Assembly: GCA_015179125.1 (NCBI GenBank) | Contig: WHVA01000034.1 | Location: 62,001-126,000, forward strand | From: Gautieria morchelliformis | Taxonomy: Eukaryota; Basidiomycota; Agaricomycetes; Gomphales; Gomphaceae | DNA: 64,000 bases | Reading direction: 5' to 3' | In this document: piece by piece, positions 12,191 to 21,511 of the stretch | How positions within the stretch are numbered: position 1 is the first letter of the stretch | Layout: each line of letters starts with the position of its first letter | Notes under the pieces: model-generated | Database searches by the model: none | What the model saw: only the letters and a program-made list of their open reading frames with translations | Told to the model about the DNA's origin: nothing | Program-made: the position numbers and the translations under genes

Positions 12191-13613
12191 TTTCCCAAGG
12201 AAGGAACGGCACGCAAGTGGTTAGCAGATAGGGCCAAGTTAGAGGGACACGTCTAATAAGGTGGCCTAAGGAACCCTTGCGGGTTATGGCTCCCATAGTA
12301 ACAGGATATCACCAGAGGGCAAAGCATGAGTGTATTGCAATAAGCACCGCAACTCTACAAGTTCATGCCGCCGGTAGATAGAACATGTCGACCATGGCTA
12401 TGTGGTTGACGTCCCGACCCGCGTCCCCACCGTCACTCCCCGTCCACGAGCTACTAGAGGAACCATGGTGGGAAATTTCTCAAAAGTACTGTAGTTATCC
12501 TTATGCGTGAATTCTCGATAAAAAGATGAGCCGGGGGCTCATCATGATACCAGTATCCCCTCGTCCCCAACATTCAACACCCTGGAATGCCTCAGTTTTT
12601 CTAAGTTTTGCGCTTGGATTTCTAGTTGTCTGATATTAGCACTTCAATTTCTTCTTCGTCGACCAATTCCCAGAGGTGAGTTCATTTATTCCTACGACTC
12701 TGGGTTGCCGTTGTCATAATGCTGCTGTGGAGGTTTACGCTTCCCACCAGGCCCTCCAAGTTCCTCCTAGGAAATGTTTTGGATGTGCCACACAGCAGGA
12801 GTGGGTGACCTTCTCACAATGGGTGAAGCAATACGGTATATTTGATGATACTCTGCCAACGTCGCTCCCTTTCATCCCTCATGTCCTCAGACGATCTTGT
12901 CTATCTTAACATTCTTCGACAATCTACATAATCAGCTCTCTAGACATCGCTTATGAGTTGTTCGAAAAACGATCCTCAACTTTTTCTGATCGATATAAGA
13001 TTGAAATGGCCGCTGGCTTGTACATGTGCGAAATGAATGTCGCGATTTTTCGTGATACTAAACATGATGTAGAATGGGTTGGGATTGGCTTCTGACCTTC
13101 ATGCCTTACGGGGAGAAATGGGCGGGGGTAGCGCCGGGAGGCTCGCGTGGAGTGGGATGATGGGTAGCCGAGTCTGATGACCGACAACAGCCACGGCGGG
13201 ATATCAAAAAAAACAGTGTAGACCAACGGGATCGGGGCCACACGCGGCACGGATATAGGGTACAGTCACGAGGACGGTGTGGGAGGGCGCAACGACGGCA
13301 TGAGCACAACCCGCAACAAACAAGGACGGGGACGTACCGCTGTCAGACCTCGCGCACAGCTGCATGGGCCTCGCTCTCATGGGACGATGTGGCAGAGGCG
13401 ACGTGGGAGATGGAGGTGGAGACAGTGGCCGGGGCGGGGCCGGCGGGACGCGGGTGCATAGCGCAATGCAGACGAGGCCATGGAGGCGACGGAGGGCGGG
13501 CGGGGAGCCTGCGACAGACGGGGCGGAGGCGACGCTGGCTAGGGACGTGCGACGGGAGTTGATGGATGCGATCTGTGGGCGGGTGCGACGGGGGATGGGG
13601 CGGGTTGGAGGAT
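12191..13613. other. No recognisable gene; left flank of the LINE insertion
   Basis: 12.2-13.1 kb holds only short frames such as 12676-12909 without a known motif. 13.2-13.6 kb is GC-rich, with long open frames on both strands explained by base composition. The right end, up to 13613, is the original host sequence interrupted by the LINE: it continues after 16568. Confidence 0.4.
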
Positions 13614-13625
13614 ATCGGACTGGCG
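13614..13625. repeat. 12-bp target-site duplication, left copy (LINE)
   Basis: The sequence atcggactggcg is repeated exactly at 16557-16568, directly after the poly(A) tract. It is the footprint of target-primed reverse transcription of the LINE between the two copies. Confidence 0.85.
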
Positions 13626-14813
13626 CGCATGGCAGCCCTCCCCAAACCCCACCCGCTGCACAAGCCAATAAGGTCTTGCGCCCGCCGCCTAGTGAAGCGA
13701 CACCAATCCCCACTCCACTCCCTATACCACACCTTTCACATCGACCCCGACAACGTCGAAACCATAACGCCAGCTTCCCACGCACCAGACGCGCCAATCC
13801 TGTTCACAACCGACATAGCCGGCTCGAGGGAAGAATCCAAGGACAACGATCGAGTCGATGATGCAGACGCCAAAATATACACGGATGGATCGGGGATAGA
13901 AGGTAAGGCGGGCGCAGCGGCGGTGCTCTATAGGAACGGCAAACGGATCCGGGCCCTGCGATACCAGCTTGGCACGCTCAAAGACCACACCACGTACGAG
14001 GCCGAGGCAGTCGGGGTCACCCTAGCCTTGGAGATCCTAGCCCGCGAGCGGGGGGTAGGCTCGGCAACAGTGCTGCTCGACAACCAAGCAGTCGTCCAAT
14101 CCCTCGGACACGTCTACGCCAGGCCGGCCCAGCCCATACTCAGACAGGCCCACGACATGGCGAACCAAATATCAGCCCCGTCCCGCAGAAAACGCACCAA
14201 GATCAGAATTGCATGGATATCGGGGCACGATGATGTTGAGGGCAACGAAGAGGCGGACATAGAGGCGAGAAAGGCAGCAGAAGGAGACAACAGTCAGGCA
14301 AGTCTCCTCCCTGCCTACTTGAACCAGAGCACGCTACCGCGCAGCGTGGCTGCTGCGCGACAAGCCTTCAAAGCAGAGCTCCTACAAACGTGGAGAAACA
14401 AATGGATGACGTCGCCGCGCTATGCCCGCATGGCGCAAATAGACGACAAGCTCCCTGCGAGGACGTATTACAAGGCGCTAGCAGGATACACGAGAGCACA
14501 GCTTAGCCTAATCATCCAGTTGCCCACCGGGCATGCCCCCCTCAACAAACACCTCTGTCGGATCAAGAGGTCAACCACAGCGATGTGCCCAGCCTGCTCG
14601 AAGGCGGAAGAGACGGTCCACCACTTCCTCTTCGACTGCAGGGCGCACGAACATGCCCGGGTCGAGCTCCGGAGAAAACTAGGAAGGAAGTCCAAATCAT
14701 TAAAAGACCTACTAGGAGCACCGAAATCGATGGAAGCTTTGTTGGGATATGTTGCTAGGACAGGGCGGCTGAAGCCCACGTTCGGTGATGTCACCCCAAC
14801 CACAAAGTGTTGA
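13626..14813 (+). CDS. LINE ORF2 C-terminus: RNase H and Cys/His zinc motif
   Basis: Remnant of a non-LTR retrotransposon polyprotein. The RNase H domain shows its acidic residues in IYTDGSG, TYEAEAVG, LLDNQAVV and ISGHDDVEGNEEAD, so removal of RNA from the RNA-DNA hybrid is the inferred ancestral role. A C-terminal zinc motif CPACSKAEETVHHFLFDC follows at about 14587-14640, typical of Tad/I-group ORF2 ends. The frame is uninterrupted to the TGA at 14811-14813, but the protein has no genuine start because the element is 5' truncated. The ATG at 13629 is internal to ORF2. Expression is not expected. Confidence 0.85.
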   Translation, partial: RMAALPKPHPLHKPIRSCARRLVKRHQSPLHSLYHTFHIDPDNVETITPASHAPDAPILFTTDIAGSREESKDNDRVDDADAKIYTDGSGIEGKAGAAAVLYRNGKRIRALRYQLGTLKDHTTYEAEAVGVTLALEILARERGVGSATVLLDNQAVVQSLGHVYARPAQPILRQAHDMANQISAPSRRKRTKIRIAWISGHDDVEGNEEADIEARKAAEGDNSQASLLPAYLNQSTLPRSVAAARQAFKAELLQTWRNKWMTSPRYARMAQIDDKLPARTYYKALAGYTRAQLSLIIQLPTGHAPLNKHLCRIKRSTTAMCPACSKAEETVHHFLFDCRAHEHARVELRRKLGRKSKSLKDLLGAPKSMEALLGYVARTGRLKPTFGDVTPTTKC

Positions 14814-14936
14814 CCGCATGAATCACTCTGTTGGACAGGTAGACAGACACAATAGTCATCAGGGAAACCGCGCAGAAACTACCACCTATTGTAGTGATAT
14901 TATAATATATGAAATAGCAATCAGAGCTAAAACATC

Positions 14937-15085
14937 ATCCCAGAGCATGATAACAACGGGATACCCAACGGTAATGCGGCGGCCATGGGGTATCACGATG
15001 ATAACACCTGTCCGTAGGATAGCCATCGGGACCCATGGGCCGCCGCGATGGTCTGTACCGACCATGATTATCACCAGTGGTATTT
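14937..15085. repeat. Imperfect inverted repeat
   Basis: Arms of about 60 bp pair imperfectly around 15010. The strongest segments are gcggcggccatgg on the left and ccatgggccgccgc on the right. It lies within the LINE 3' region and could be a structured 3' UTR or a small inserted element. Confidence 0.35.
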
Positions 15086-15381
15086 AATAACGAAGAAATG
15101 ACCACCAAGATGGGCATGGAAGATATATATCAATAAAGTAAGTAGTGACTGTTACAATACACTACAGTATAGACACATGGACCCTCCAGACCTACTTCAA
15201 GGCTTCCAATTGCGCCCATACACAGTGTCACTTTTCAGCTCAAAACATCCATGTGCATTGGGAAATGTTGCTCTAATGAAGCGTCAGTCAATTCCCAGCA
15301 CACGCAACGGTTCACATACTCTTTCGACCATCTCAACCAGGCTTCGCGTCGCTGGACCATTCGCTCATGGCATAACAGGTC

Positions 15382-15453
15382 CAGTGGTAGCATGCGATTC
15401 TCGACCCCATATGAGTTCACTCATATGGGGAGGACAATCGCATGCTACCACTG
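15382..15453. repeat. 72-bp hairpin in the LINE 3' region
   Basis: An outer stem of 18 bp (cagtggtagcatgcgatt with its complement at the right end), a 5x5 internal loop, and an inner stem ccccatatgagt/actcatatgggg with a 2-base centre. Perfect stems of this length are unlikely by chance. It could be the core of a small foldback element or an RNA structure. Confidence 0.8.
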
Positions 15454-16556
15454 CAACCTGAAGTTGCGGAGGTAGCGGTGGATTGCATGGTTGGCGAGTG
15501 TGAACCGGCCCTCCTTTGAGGAGGATGGCGCATAGATGAGCTGTGCTTTGATCGGGAGCTTGATGATGAGGGCATGGTGGTTGTAATGAGGGGTTCGGGT
15601 ATAGAGAAAGAGACATGTCCCGTGTCCGACGCGGTCTTATAGGTCCTGACGTAAAGCGTCACGTGATACAGTAGTTTGAACTTGTGCCTTCCGGCACAAG
15701 GTCACGGCAGGAGGCGTTCATTTCCACGCAGGTCTCTCATCTCCAGGAGGACTACCTGGTGTACATGTATTAGTAGTAATATATGGGATGACTAAAAAGT
15801 CTCGAGATGTTTGGAAGTCGGGCGTGCCCCGGAATTGCAACAGTGATCATATATGAGCATAGTGAGGCCAGAAATATCCCTTAATCACGAGATATAAAGA
15901 TGTCACGCAGCTTTCCATGAACTAGCGCTATGAGACTAGAAGGCAATCTATTAGCATCGATCACCACAGTGCGTATTCCTGGGTCCGGTATGGCCATTGT
16001 CACCACATGTGACAATGTCACACCGGCGCCGCGCGGTTTGCCTGATGGTGCACAAGACACAGCTAGACTAAACGACCCTACCACACCCATACATCCAAGC
16101 ACCTCACGACTCGCGCTCGACTGGAACCGGACTCGACTCAGCAATAAGAATGGACAAGCCCCACACGGTGACCAAGGCGACCCACGCAACACCAACCGGA
16201 CGAACCCCACCTCTTATAATGCCTGCGGCGCTCCTTCCTGTCGTGCCAGCTGCTCCGGCGGCCGAGCACTTACTAAGCCAGACCCCAATCCCAAGACACA
16301 TCACAAACCGGAGAAGGAAAATGCCTTACCTCACAGACAGCAGGGGGCGATAAACACCTCCAGGAGGTGGGCCGGCGGGGGGAAGGCCCGTCGCCGGTGC
16401 AACCGTCCACACGAGGACGCAGGGGGCCGGGAGACCCAAGGAGCGAGGGGAAAGGCCCGTGCCCGCGTAGGTAGAATGTGTGTAACGACCATCATAGGCA
16501 AATGCCTGTGGTCGAATAAAATGACATGAAAAAAAAAAAAAAGAAAAAAAAAAAAA

Positions 16557-16568
16557 ATCGGACTGGCG
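16557..16568. repeat. 12-bp target-site duplication, right copy (LINE)
   Basis: Exact repeat of 13614-13625, immediately after the poly(A) tail. The first a may belong to the tail. Confidence 0.85.
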
Positions 16569-16975
16569 GAGATGAGGCATGGGGAAAGAAGGAAGTAGGC
16601 CATCACATAGTATGGGGCGGGTATGATCCACAGTTATGTTGTACAATTGTGGCGCATCATGCGGCAGCGGGCGTGGAAGAGAGAAGAGCTGCGAGACTGG
16701 TTGTGTATATAAATAGGCCTGTCCAGCCGCGTATCACAGCAGCACCCACACAGACACACCTCGGCCTCGGTCCTCTGCTCGCGCCGGACCACCAGTCGGC
16801 CTCCGCTCCCCACGTCCGGGAGTCTGGCGGGCAGTGAGGGTGCCTGGTACGTTCTACCGGAACCCTGGCACGTGTGCCTATGCATCACTGCTTCCCCACG
16901 TGACATGCATGCCAAGAACAGCGCTTCCCCATGCGACGCAGGCCAGTGCCCAGTATCTGGTGTGTACGCCCCTGG
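16569..16975. other. Host sequence between the LINE and the Ngaro element
   Basis: No gene is recognised. A TATA-like tatataaata begins at 16706, followed by a CA-rich stretch, which could be a relic promoter or the end of an unrelated LTR. Nothing downstream is clearly driven by it. Confidence 0.35.
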
Positions 16976-17014
16976 CTGGGTAGTTGAAGCGATGATGAGC
17001 GCAGCGAGTCGAAC
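16976..17014 (+). repeat. Ngaro A1 repeat, left part
   Basis: Matches the first 39 bases of A2 (25111-25149) with a single CpG difference (tcgaac versus tcaaac). The repeat is broken by the nested copia and continues at 19855. Confidence 0.9.
17010..17014. repeat. 5-bp target-site duplication, left copy (nested copia)
   Basis: cgaac precedes the left LTR. The partner after the right LTR (19850-19854) is tgaat, differing by two C-to-T changes. The uninterrupted A2 repeat reads caaac at the same place, which fixes the boundaries. Confidence 0.75.
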
Positions 17015-17227
17015 TGTTGAATAAACCGGCACTTCGGCATGCTGATGACGCGTATAGGACACAAAAGAGAGAACGGACAAAGGAGCGCAGTAAGATACAA
17101 GGAGCTATAGAACAAGGAACTTAATACAATTAGGATAGAACATGTATTTAGGACAGCGACTCTCGTCGCTGTCAGGACATCGAATCTACAGTCAAAACCC
17201 CATACTCTAATTCTACTTCGACCTATA
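17015..17227 (+). repeat. Left LTR, copia element 1
   Basis: Aligned with 19612-19849 it differs by one 25-bp indel and six substitutions. All six are transitions, and five are at CpG sites. Confidence 0.9.
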
Positions 17228-17239
17228 GGTTATGGGCCC
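17228..17239 (+). other. Primer binding site (half initiator-Met tRNA type)
   Basis: ggttatgggccc directly follows the LTR. It is complementary to the anticodon-arm segment (GGGCCCATAACC) of eukaryotic initiator-methionine tRNA, the internal half-tRNA priming known for Drosophila copia, rather than to the tRNA 3' end. Confidence 0.7.
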
Positions 17240-17297
17240 CGGCCGTAACTAATATCTATTATATCGAACTTCTACATCAGTAACAAATCGACCAACA

Positions 17298-18763
17298 ATG
17301 TCTCTTGCCGGCACAGTTAATACATACAGAGTTGACCCGCTGAATGGGGACAACTATGCCACATGGCACCGCCGCCTTGAATGGATCTTGGATGATCAAG
17401 AACTTTGGGACGTCACCAGCGGCACCGAGGCAGAACCAGAACCGGCCGATCCGAGGAGAGTAACAGCGGCAGAGAGACAGGTGATCGCTGAATGGAAGAA
17501 AAAGGACAAGAAGGCAAGGAAGGAAATTTGCTTGCGTATATCTGATGAACACCTGGTTTATATTGACCAATCCATGACAAGCAATGCTATCTGGACTAGG
17601 CTACAAGGCATATTCGAGTCTAAAGGAGCTGTCGGCATCGTCAATCTCTGCCGCGGCTTCTTTCGTACCTTTGCCGAGGATGGCGCCAATATGGAGGAAC
17701 ATATTCGAAAGCTTTGAGGGCTCAGACAAGAACTGAATGCCCATGGTCAATTGATTACAGATACTGATTTTTCAAGTACGCTACTTACCTCATTGCCGGA
17801 ATCTTGGTCCTCGTTTACCACCGCGGTCAACGCCGGCGGTATTGCAATATCGTCGGATGTCCTGATAGCCAGGATCCTGGATGAAGATCGGGCCCGACAT
17901 GCAGGATCGGGCCAACAGACGGTTCTTCGGACTCAGTCACGTGATGACGCAGGAGCCACGAAGTGAAAGTGCCATAACTGTGGAAAACTAGGGCACTACG
18001 TAAAAGATTGTTGGGCAAGAGGTGGAGGCAAAGAAGGCCAGGCACCTGCATGGTATAAATCAAAGGAAAATGACACTGTTAAGCAAGCCGAAGAAAAGGA
18101 TTTTGCGTTCATGGCAGATTATACGGATCCCATCTCTATTTCGGCATCAGACTGGCCTGCCGACTCAGCCGCAACCACGCACATCACCGTGACCGACACG
18201 ATTTCTCAACATTTATTGAAGAGATCTCCGTCGTTGACGGCATCAGCCCTGGCACTTCACTTAAGACCCAAGGACGAGGAACGATCCCCTTGGAATTCAA
18301 GCTCGGGACCGACACATTTACCATCGAGCTCAATGATGTAAAATATGCGCCCGAGGTACCCAACAACCTCATTAGTATAGGGCACCTCACCGATATTGGA
18401 CACACAGCTATGTTTACATCATCAGGTGTTACATTCAAATCGAAATGTGGAACTATTTTTGGAACAGGTACAAAGGTCGGGCGTATGTATCGGGCAACAT
18501 GTTGGAGGACAGGAAACAACAAGGAGATAGCTGTGCTCGAGGGGGAGGAATATGCAAAACATGAGCAACAGCCAGGGGGAGCGGAAACGAACGCAACGGC
18601 TGCAGATATGGTGGCCAATTCAGGTACACACACGGCCATGGCAACTGCCACGGAGACCGAAGCAGAAACCCCGGTTGATCGTCAGACAGGCCAGGATCAG
18701 ATTGCTATGTGCCCTGAACCAATGACCGGGCACTGCATGGCCAGCCGAATAAGAAGCTCTTGA
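17298..18763 (+). pseudogene. Copia gag and protease remnant
   Basis: The gag frame starts MSLAGTVNTYRVDPLNGDNY with the core YATWHRRLEWIL typical of Ty1/copia gag, and meets a TGA at 17715-17717. It then continues in the same region to a CCHC zinc knuckle CHNCGKLGHYVKDC at about 17970-18010, just after another in-frame TGA. A protease-like site WPADSAATTHIT follows at about 18153; the usual DSG is changed to DSA. The conserved C-terminal part of that domain (NDVKYAPEVPNNLISIGHL) runs at 18290-18500 in another frame. The frame ends at 18763. Several stops and shifts mean no intact polyprotein. Confidence 0.8.
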
Positions 18764-18785
18764 GCGAGTTCTTTCCTGCACGCCC

Positions 18786-19514
18786 GTGGGTAGAGGTTCC
18801 AAACACCATGACGAGCTCCTCGCTAGTCTCGAAGAGTTCTATGGAGACACATATAGACCCTCTGTGAGGCGTAAAAGGAGAAGAAAGCATAAGATCCTGA
18901 CCAAGGGTTGGAAAGCCATCCCAAAGCCCCCCGAAGGATATGAACCGCAACATGGGTCTATCGAGTTGGACAACCAGAGTTTCTCCCACATTGACATGCA
19001 GTGGGCACAGCAACACATCTGTGCTATTAATCAGGGATGCATGTGATTCGACATGAGCCTGCATGACAATGTTGCTATGGGTTTAGCAGGCAGGGGAAAG
19101 AACAAGACCACCATCGTAATTACTCACAATCTGTCCCAGATTGAATCTGCGGATTTCGGCTATCTGCTCAAAGAGGGGCGTGTTCTCGAGCAGGGATACC
19201 GCGGCGGTCTAGAGATGAATAAAGACGGCGAGTTTCGTGCCCTGGCAAATACCCAAAGACAAAGCGGATTCCCGGAGAAGCAGGAGCCTCAGTCGCTGGC
19301 AGCGGAGACTGAGCAAGAAGCTACGGTTGATGCGCTCCTTGATCAGTTGAACGATGATCTTGAGGAAATCACGAAAGCTGGATGGGCGTCTAGACACCAG
19401 AGCATCGGTGGTCTAACGCTCAGACCTCTCACTGGCACATGGATGTTTGATGTTCTTGCCGACATGACGCTAACTTTGTCCGCGAGAAAGCGCCCTCTAA
19501 CAAGGATTCGCTAA
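18786..19514 (+). pseudogene. Captured ABC transporter ATPase fragment, STE6-like
   Basis: In one frame, broken by a TGA at 19044-19046, lie two conserved pieces of an ABC nucleotide-binding domain: the Q-loop neighbourhood (SIELDNQSFSHIDMQWAQQH, then FDMSLHDNVAMGLAG) and the H-loop neighbourhood (KNKTTIVITHNLSQIESADF, then KEGRVLEQGYRGGLE). Walker A, the LSGGQ signature and Walker B are missing, so an internal deletion joins the two. The wording resembles fungal pheromone exporters of the STE6 group, but any MDR-type exporter could be the source. It lies inside a retroelement, so capture by reverse transcription is likely. Confidence 0.7.
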
Positions 19515-19598
19515 ATACGCCAGGTCGAAGGAAAAACCCAGTGGACTTAATGAAGAAAGGACTGGAAATGGGTCAACAAGGGAAGTTAGGGTTCGCCG

Positions 19599-19611
19599 AA
19601 GTGAGGGGGAG
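19599..19611 (+). other. Polypurine tract, copia element 1
   Basis: gaagtgaggggga runs directly into the right LTR, the expected primer site for plus-strand synthesis. Confidence 0.7.
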
Positions 19612-19849
19612 TGTTGAATAAACCGGCACTTTGGCATGCTGATGTAAGCCGATGACGCATGCGCTGATGACGCGTATAGGACACAAAAGAGAGAATGGAC
19701 AAAGGAGCGCAGTAAGATACAAGGAGCTATAGAACAAGGAACTTAATACAATTAGGATAGAACGTGTATTTAGGACAGCGACTCTCGTCACTGTCAGGAC
19801 ATCGAATCTACAGTTAAAACCCCGTACTCTAATTCTACTTCGACCTATA
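19612..19849 (+). repeat. Right LTR, copia element 1
   Basis: Partner of 17015-17227, with an additional 25 bp (a local duplication around gatgacgcatgcgctgatg). Confidence 0.9.
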
Positions 19850-19854
19850 TGAAT
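19850..19854. repeat. 5-bp target-site duplication, right copy (nested copia)
   Basis: tgaat, corresponding to cgaac at 17010-17014 after two C-to-T transitions. Confidence 0.7.
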
Positions 19855-19991
19855 GCTCCAACCGAGCTGATTAAGGTAGCTGAAGTAAGCTCTCTCTATA
19901 AATAACAAACCCGTGATTTCGCACCGTCACTCTTGCCTTTCGCCTCCATCTACCTACCCTGCTCCAGTAAGGCTTAGGCAAATTTTCTCTC
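19855..19991 (+). repeat. Ngaro A1 repeat, right part, with TATA box
   Basis: Continues the A1 repeat after the nested copia and matches 25150-25286. A TATAAAT at 19897-19903 (25192-25198 in A2) suggests that A1 carries the element promoter; insertion of the copia immediately upstream may alter it. Confidence 0.85.
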
Positions 19992-19996
19992 GACTC

Positions 19997-21511
19997 ATGG
20001 CCCCACCGTTGTACCCTAGCGGCTCCACGGGACACCCAGAACCACCGACACCGTCTGGGGCGACACCGACGTCATCATCTACGCCTAGACACCCTAACCC
20101 CAGTGCTCCCTCTAACGCCACTCCTGGGAACATGGCCCCCCAGACCTCGAACCCGGGACCCTCGACTGCGGCACTGTCGCCCAGGTCATCTATCAGAAGG
20201 CCGACCGTCCCACGTAACACCGGCCAACGCACGAGAAGACCGACACCCAGCGAGATCCTAGACCAAATCAACGGCCTTATCCCAGCTAGGAATGCCATCA
20301 GGGTCGGGCGTCGCGCGGGCAACAAGCCCAACGTTTCCGAGGACGAAGACATATTGACCGGGGCCGACCTCACCGCCATATACCCGCAGCCACAACCACT
20401 AAACCCCACGCAACCCACCCCTCTGCCTCCGCTCCCCGTTATACCCGCAACCGGCAATCTGGGACAACCAACCCCTACCGCCCAATCCCAGCTTACCATC
20501 CCAATGACGTCCGCTCAAACAGCCACTGCACCGCCGACCTCAACCATTCTTACACCCACGTACGCCTTTTGCGACCCCGACACGGATGCTAACACCCAGC
20601 AACCCAACAATCACACTATCCCCACACAACTCGTCGCCATGGTCAGAGCTCGCGCATACATCCCTCTTTCATTCTTCCTGAGGGAGAGCATGGACCGGAT
20701 CAGGCACGAGCTCGACCTAAAAACCACCAAGTCAATGACTAAGTCGATACGCCTGATCAACCCATCCAATTTCATCGATGAAAAACAACTGGATTTCACC
20801 TTGTTTAGTGAAGCTTACCATAACTTTATCAGATGCCTCGAGCTATGCATAGCCCCCGGCTCCAAGCTCCCACTCGCCTGGGCCGATCATTTCAATCACT
20901 GCAGCACCGATCCGCGCATGAAATCAGCATTCAAAACCTTCTTATACATGGATATCAAGATGCGCCAGCAACTATTTGACAAGCCGTTCTCACCTGACAC
21001 ACGTAGCGCAGAATATTCGGACGCATGGCTTCTGGCGGACAGGGAGGTAAACGAGGAAAGGGTAGCGGACATGATAAAAGCTTCGGTCCGCTCAGAAATG
21101 GTGGTACACCCACGCGCACAGCCCAACAGAAACGCTTTCAGATACCAACCCTACAGCACCCCCGGCCCCGGGGATGCAGGCACGTCGCGTTATGGCGGCG
21201 GTCAGCCCCAAGCGCCCTTTCAGGCCAAGGCAGAGCATGAGACGAGGCCGAAGCTCTGCCTCAAATGTGGCCTCAGCGACGCTCATATCTCCATCCAGTG
21301 CACCTCCACCTCCCTGCATGGCCACCCTGACCGCAAATCAAACGTCATGGCCAAAGAGAAGAAACTCTTCTACAACACCGATTCCGCACCTGTCTGCTTC
21401 AAATTCAACCTCACTGGTGCATGCACCGCTACCACCGAAGGACACCCACCCCACCGCTGCACCCTATGCCTCGCTGGTTCTCATGGGGCAGTCCGCTGCC
21501 CTAGGATTTGA
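19997..21511 (+). CDS. Ngaro ORF1, gag-like protein
   Basis: Putative nucleocapsid-like protein of the YR element. The N-terminal third is Pro/Thr/Ser-rich and probably disordered. The middle contains helical segments (RARAYIPLSFFLRESMDRIR). The C-terminus is Cys/His-rich: LCLKCGLSDAHISIQC, then CFKFNLTGACTATTEGHPPH, then HRCTLCLAGSHGAVRCPRI, consistent with zinc binding. The frame is open upstream to 19913, but that part lies in the A1 repeat, so the ATG at 19997 is the more likely start. The stop at 21509-21511 overlaps the beginning of the RT frame (ATG at 21483). Confidence 0.75.
   Translation: MAPPLYPSGSTGHPEPPTPSGATPTSSSTPRHPNPSAPSNATPGNMAPQTSNPGPSTAALSPRSSIRRPTVPRNTGQRTRRPTPSEILDQINGLIPARNAIRVGRRAGNKPNVSEDEDILTGADLTAIYPQPQPLNPTQPTPLPPLPVIPATGNLGQPTPTAQSQLTIPMTSAQTATAPPTSTILTPTYAFCDPDTDANTQQPNNHTIPTQLVAMVRARAYIPLSFFLRESMDRIRHELDLKTTKSMTKSIRLINPSNFIDEKQLDFTLFSEAYHNFIRCLELCIAPGSKLPLAWADHFNHCSTDPRMKSAFKTFLYMDIKMRQQLFDKPFSPDTRSAEYSDAWLLADREVNEERVADMIKASVRSEMVVHPRAQPNRNAFRYQPYSTPGPGDAGTSRYGGGQPQAPFQAKAEHETRPKLCLKCGLSDAHISIQCTSTSLHGHPDRKSNVMAKEKKLFYNTDSAPVCFKFNLTGACTATTEGHPPHRCTLCLAGSHGAVRCPRI

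Larger units (their letters stand above)
13626..16556 (+). mobile_element. 5'-truncated Tad/I-like LINE with poly(A) tail
   Basis: The insert is bounded by identical 12-bp repeats, begins inside ORF2 just before the RNase H region, and ends in a poly(A) tract (16529-16557, interrupted by one g). The reverse transcriptase and endonuclease parts are missing, as expected for a truncated, dead-on-arrival copy. The 1.7 kb after the ORF2 stop is the apparent 3' UTR. That is long, and it contains a large hairpin at 15382-15453, so a small nested element inside it is possible. Confidence 0.8.
17015..19849 (+). mobile_element. Non-autonomous copia-type LTR element with ABC gene fragment
   Basis: LTRs of 213 and 238 bp start with tgttgaataaacc and end in gacctata. 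A primer site at 17228 and a purine tract before the right LTR complete the frame of a Ty1/copia-like element. Inside are gag, a CCHC knuckle and a protease-like region, all interrupted by stops. Integrase, reverse transcriptase and RNase H are absent. Where they should be is a decayed fragment of an ABC transporter ATPase. It is inserted into the Ngaro A1 repeat. Confidence 0.8.

Noticed and set aside
13204..13797. 197-codon minus-strand frame
   Set aside because: Crosses the LINE insertion junction at 13614-13626 and lies in GC-rich DNA, so it cannot be an old gene.
15681..15700. cttgtgccttccggcacaag hairpin as a terminator
   Set aside because: A perfect 8-bp stem with a 4-base loop, but no U-tract, and intrinsic terminators are not used by fungal polymerase II.
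16331..16646. Phe-rich minus-strand frames
   Set aside because: Produced by the LINE poly(A) tail read on the opposite strand.
17030..17300. Reading the copia 1 LTR as part of a longer terminal repeat shared with the Ngaro A repeat
   Set aside because: The A2 repeat at 25111-25286 contains none of the LTR, which shows that they are separate, nested units.
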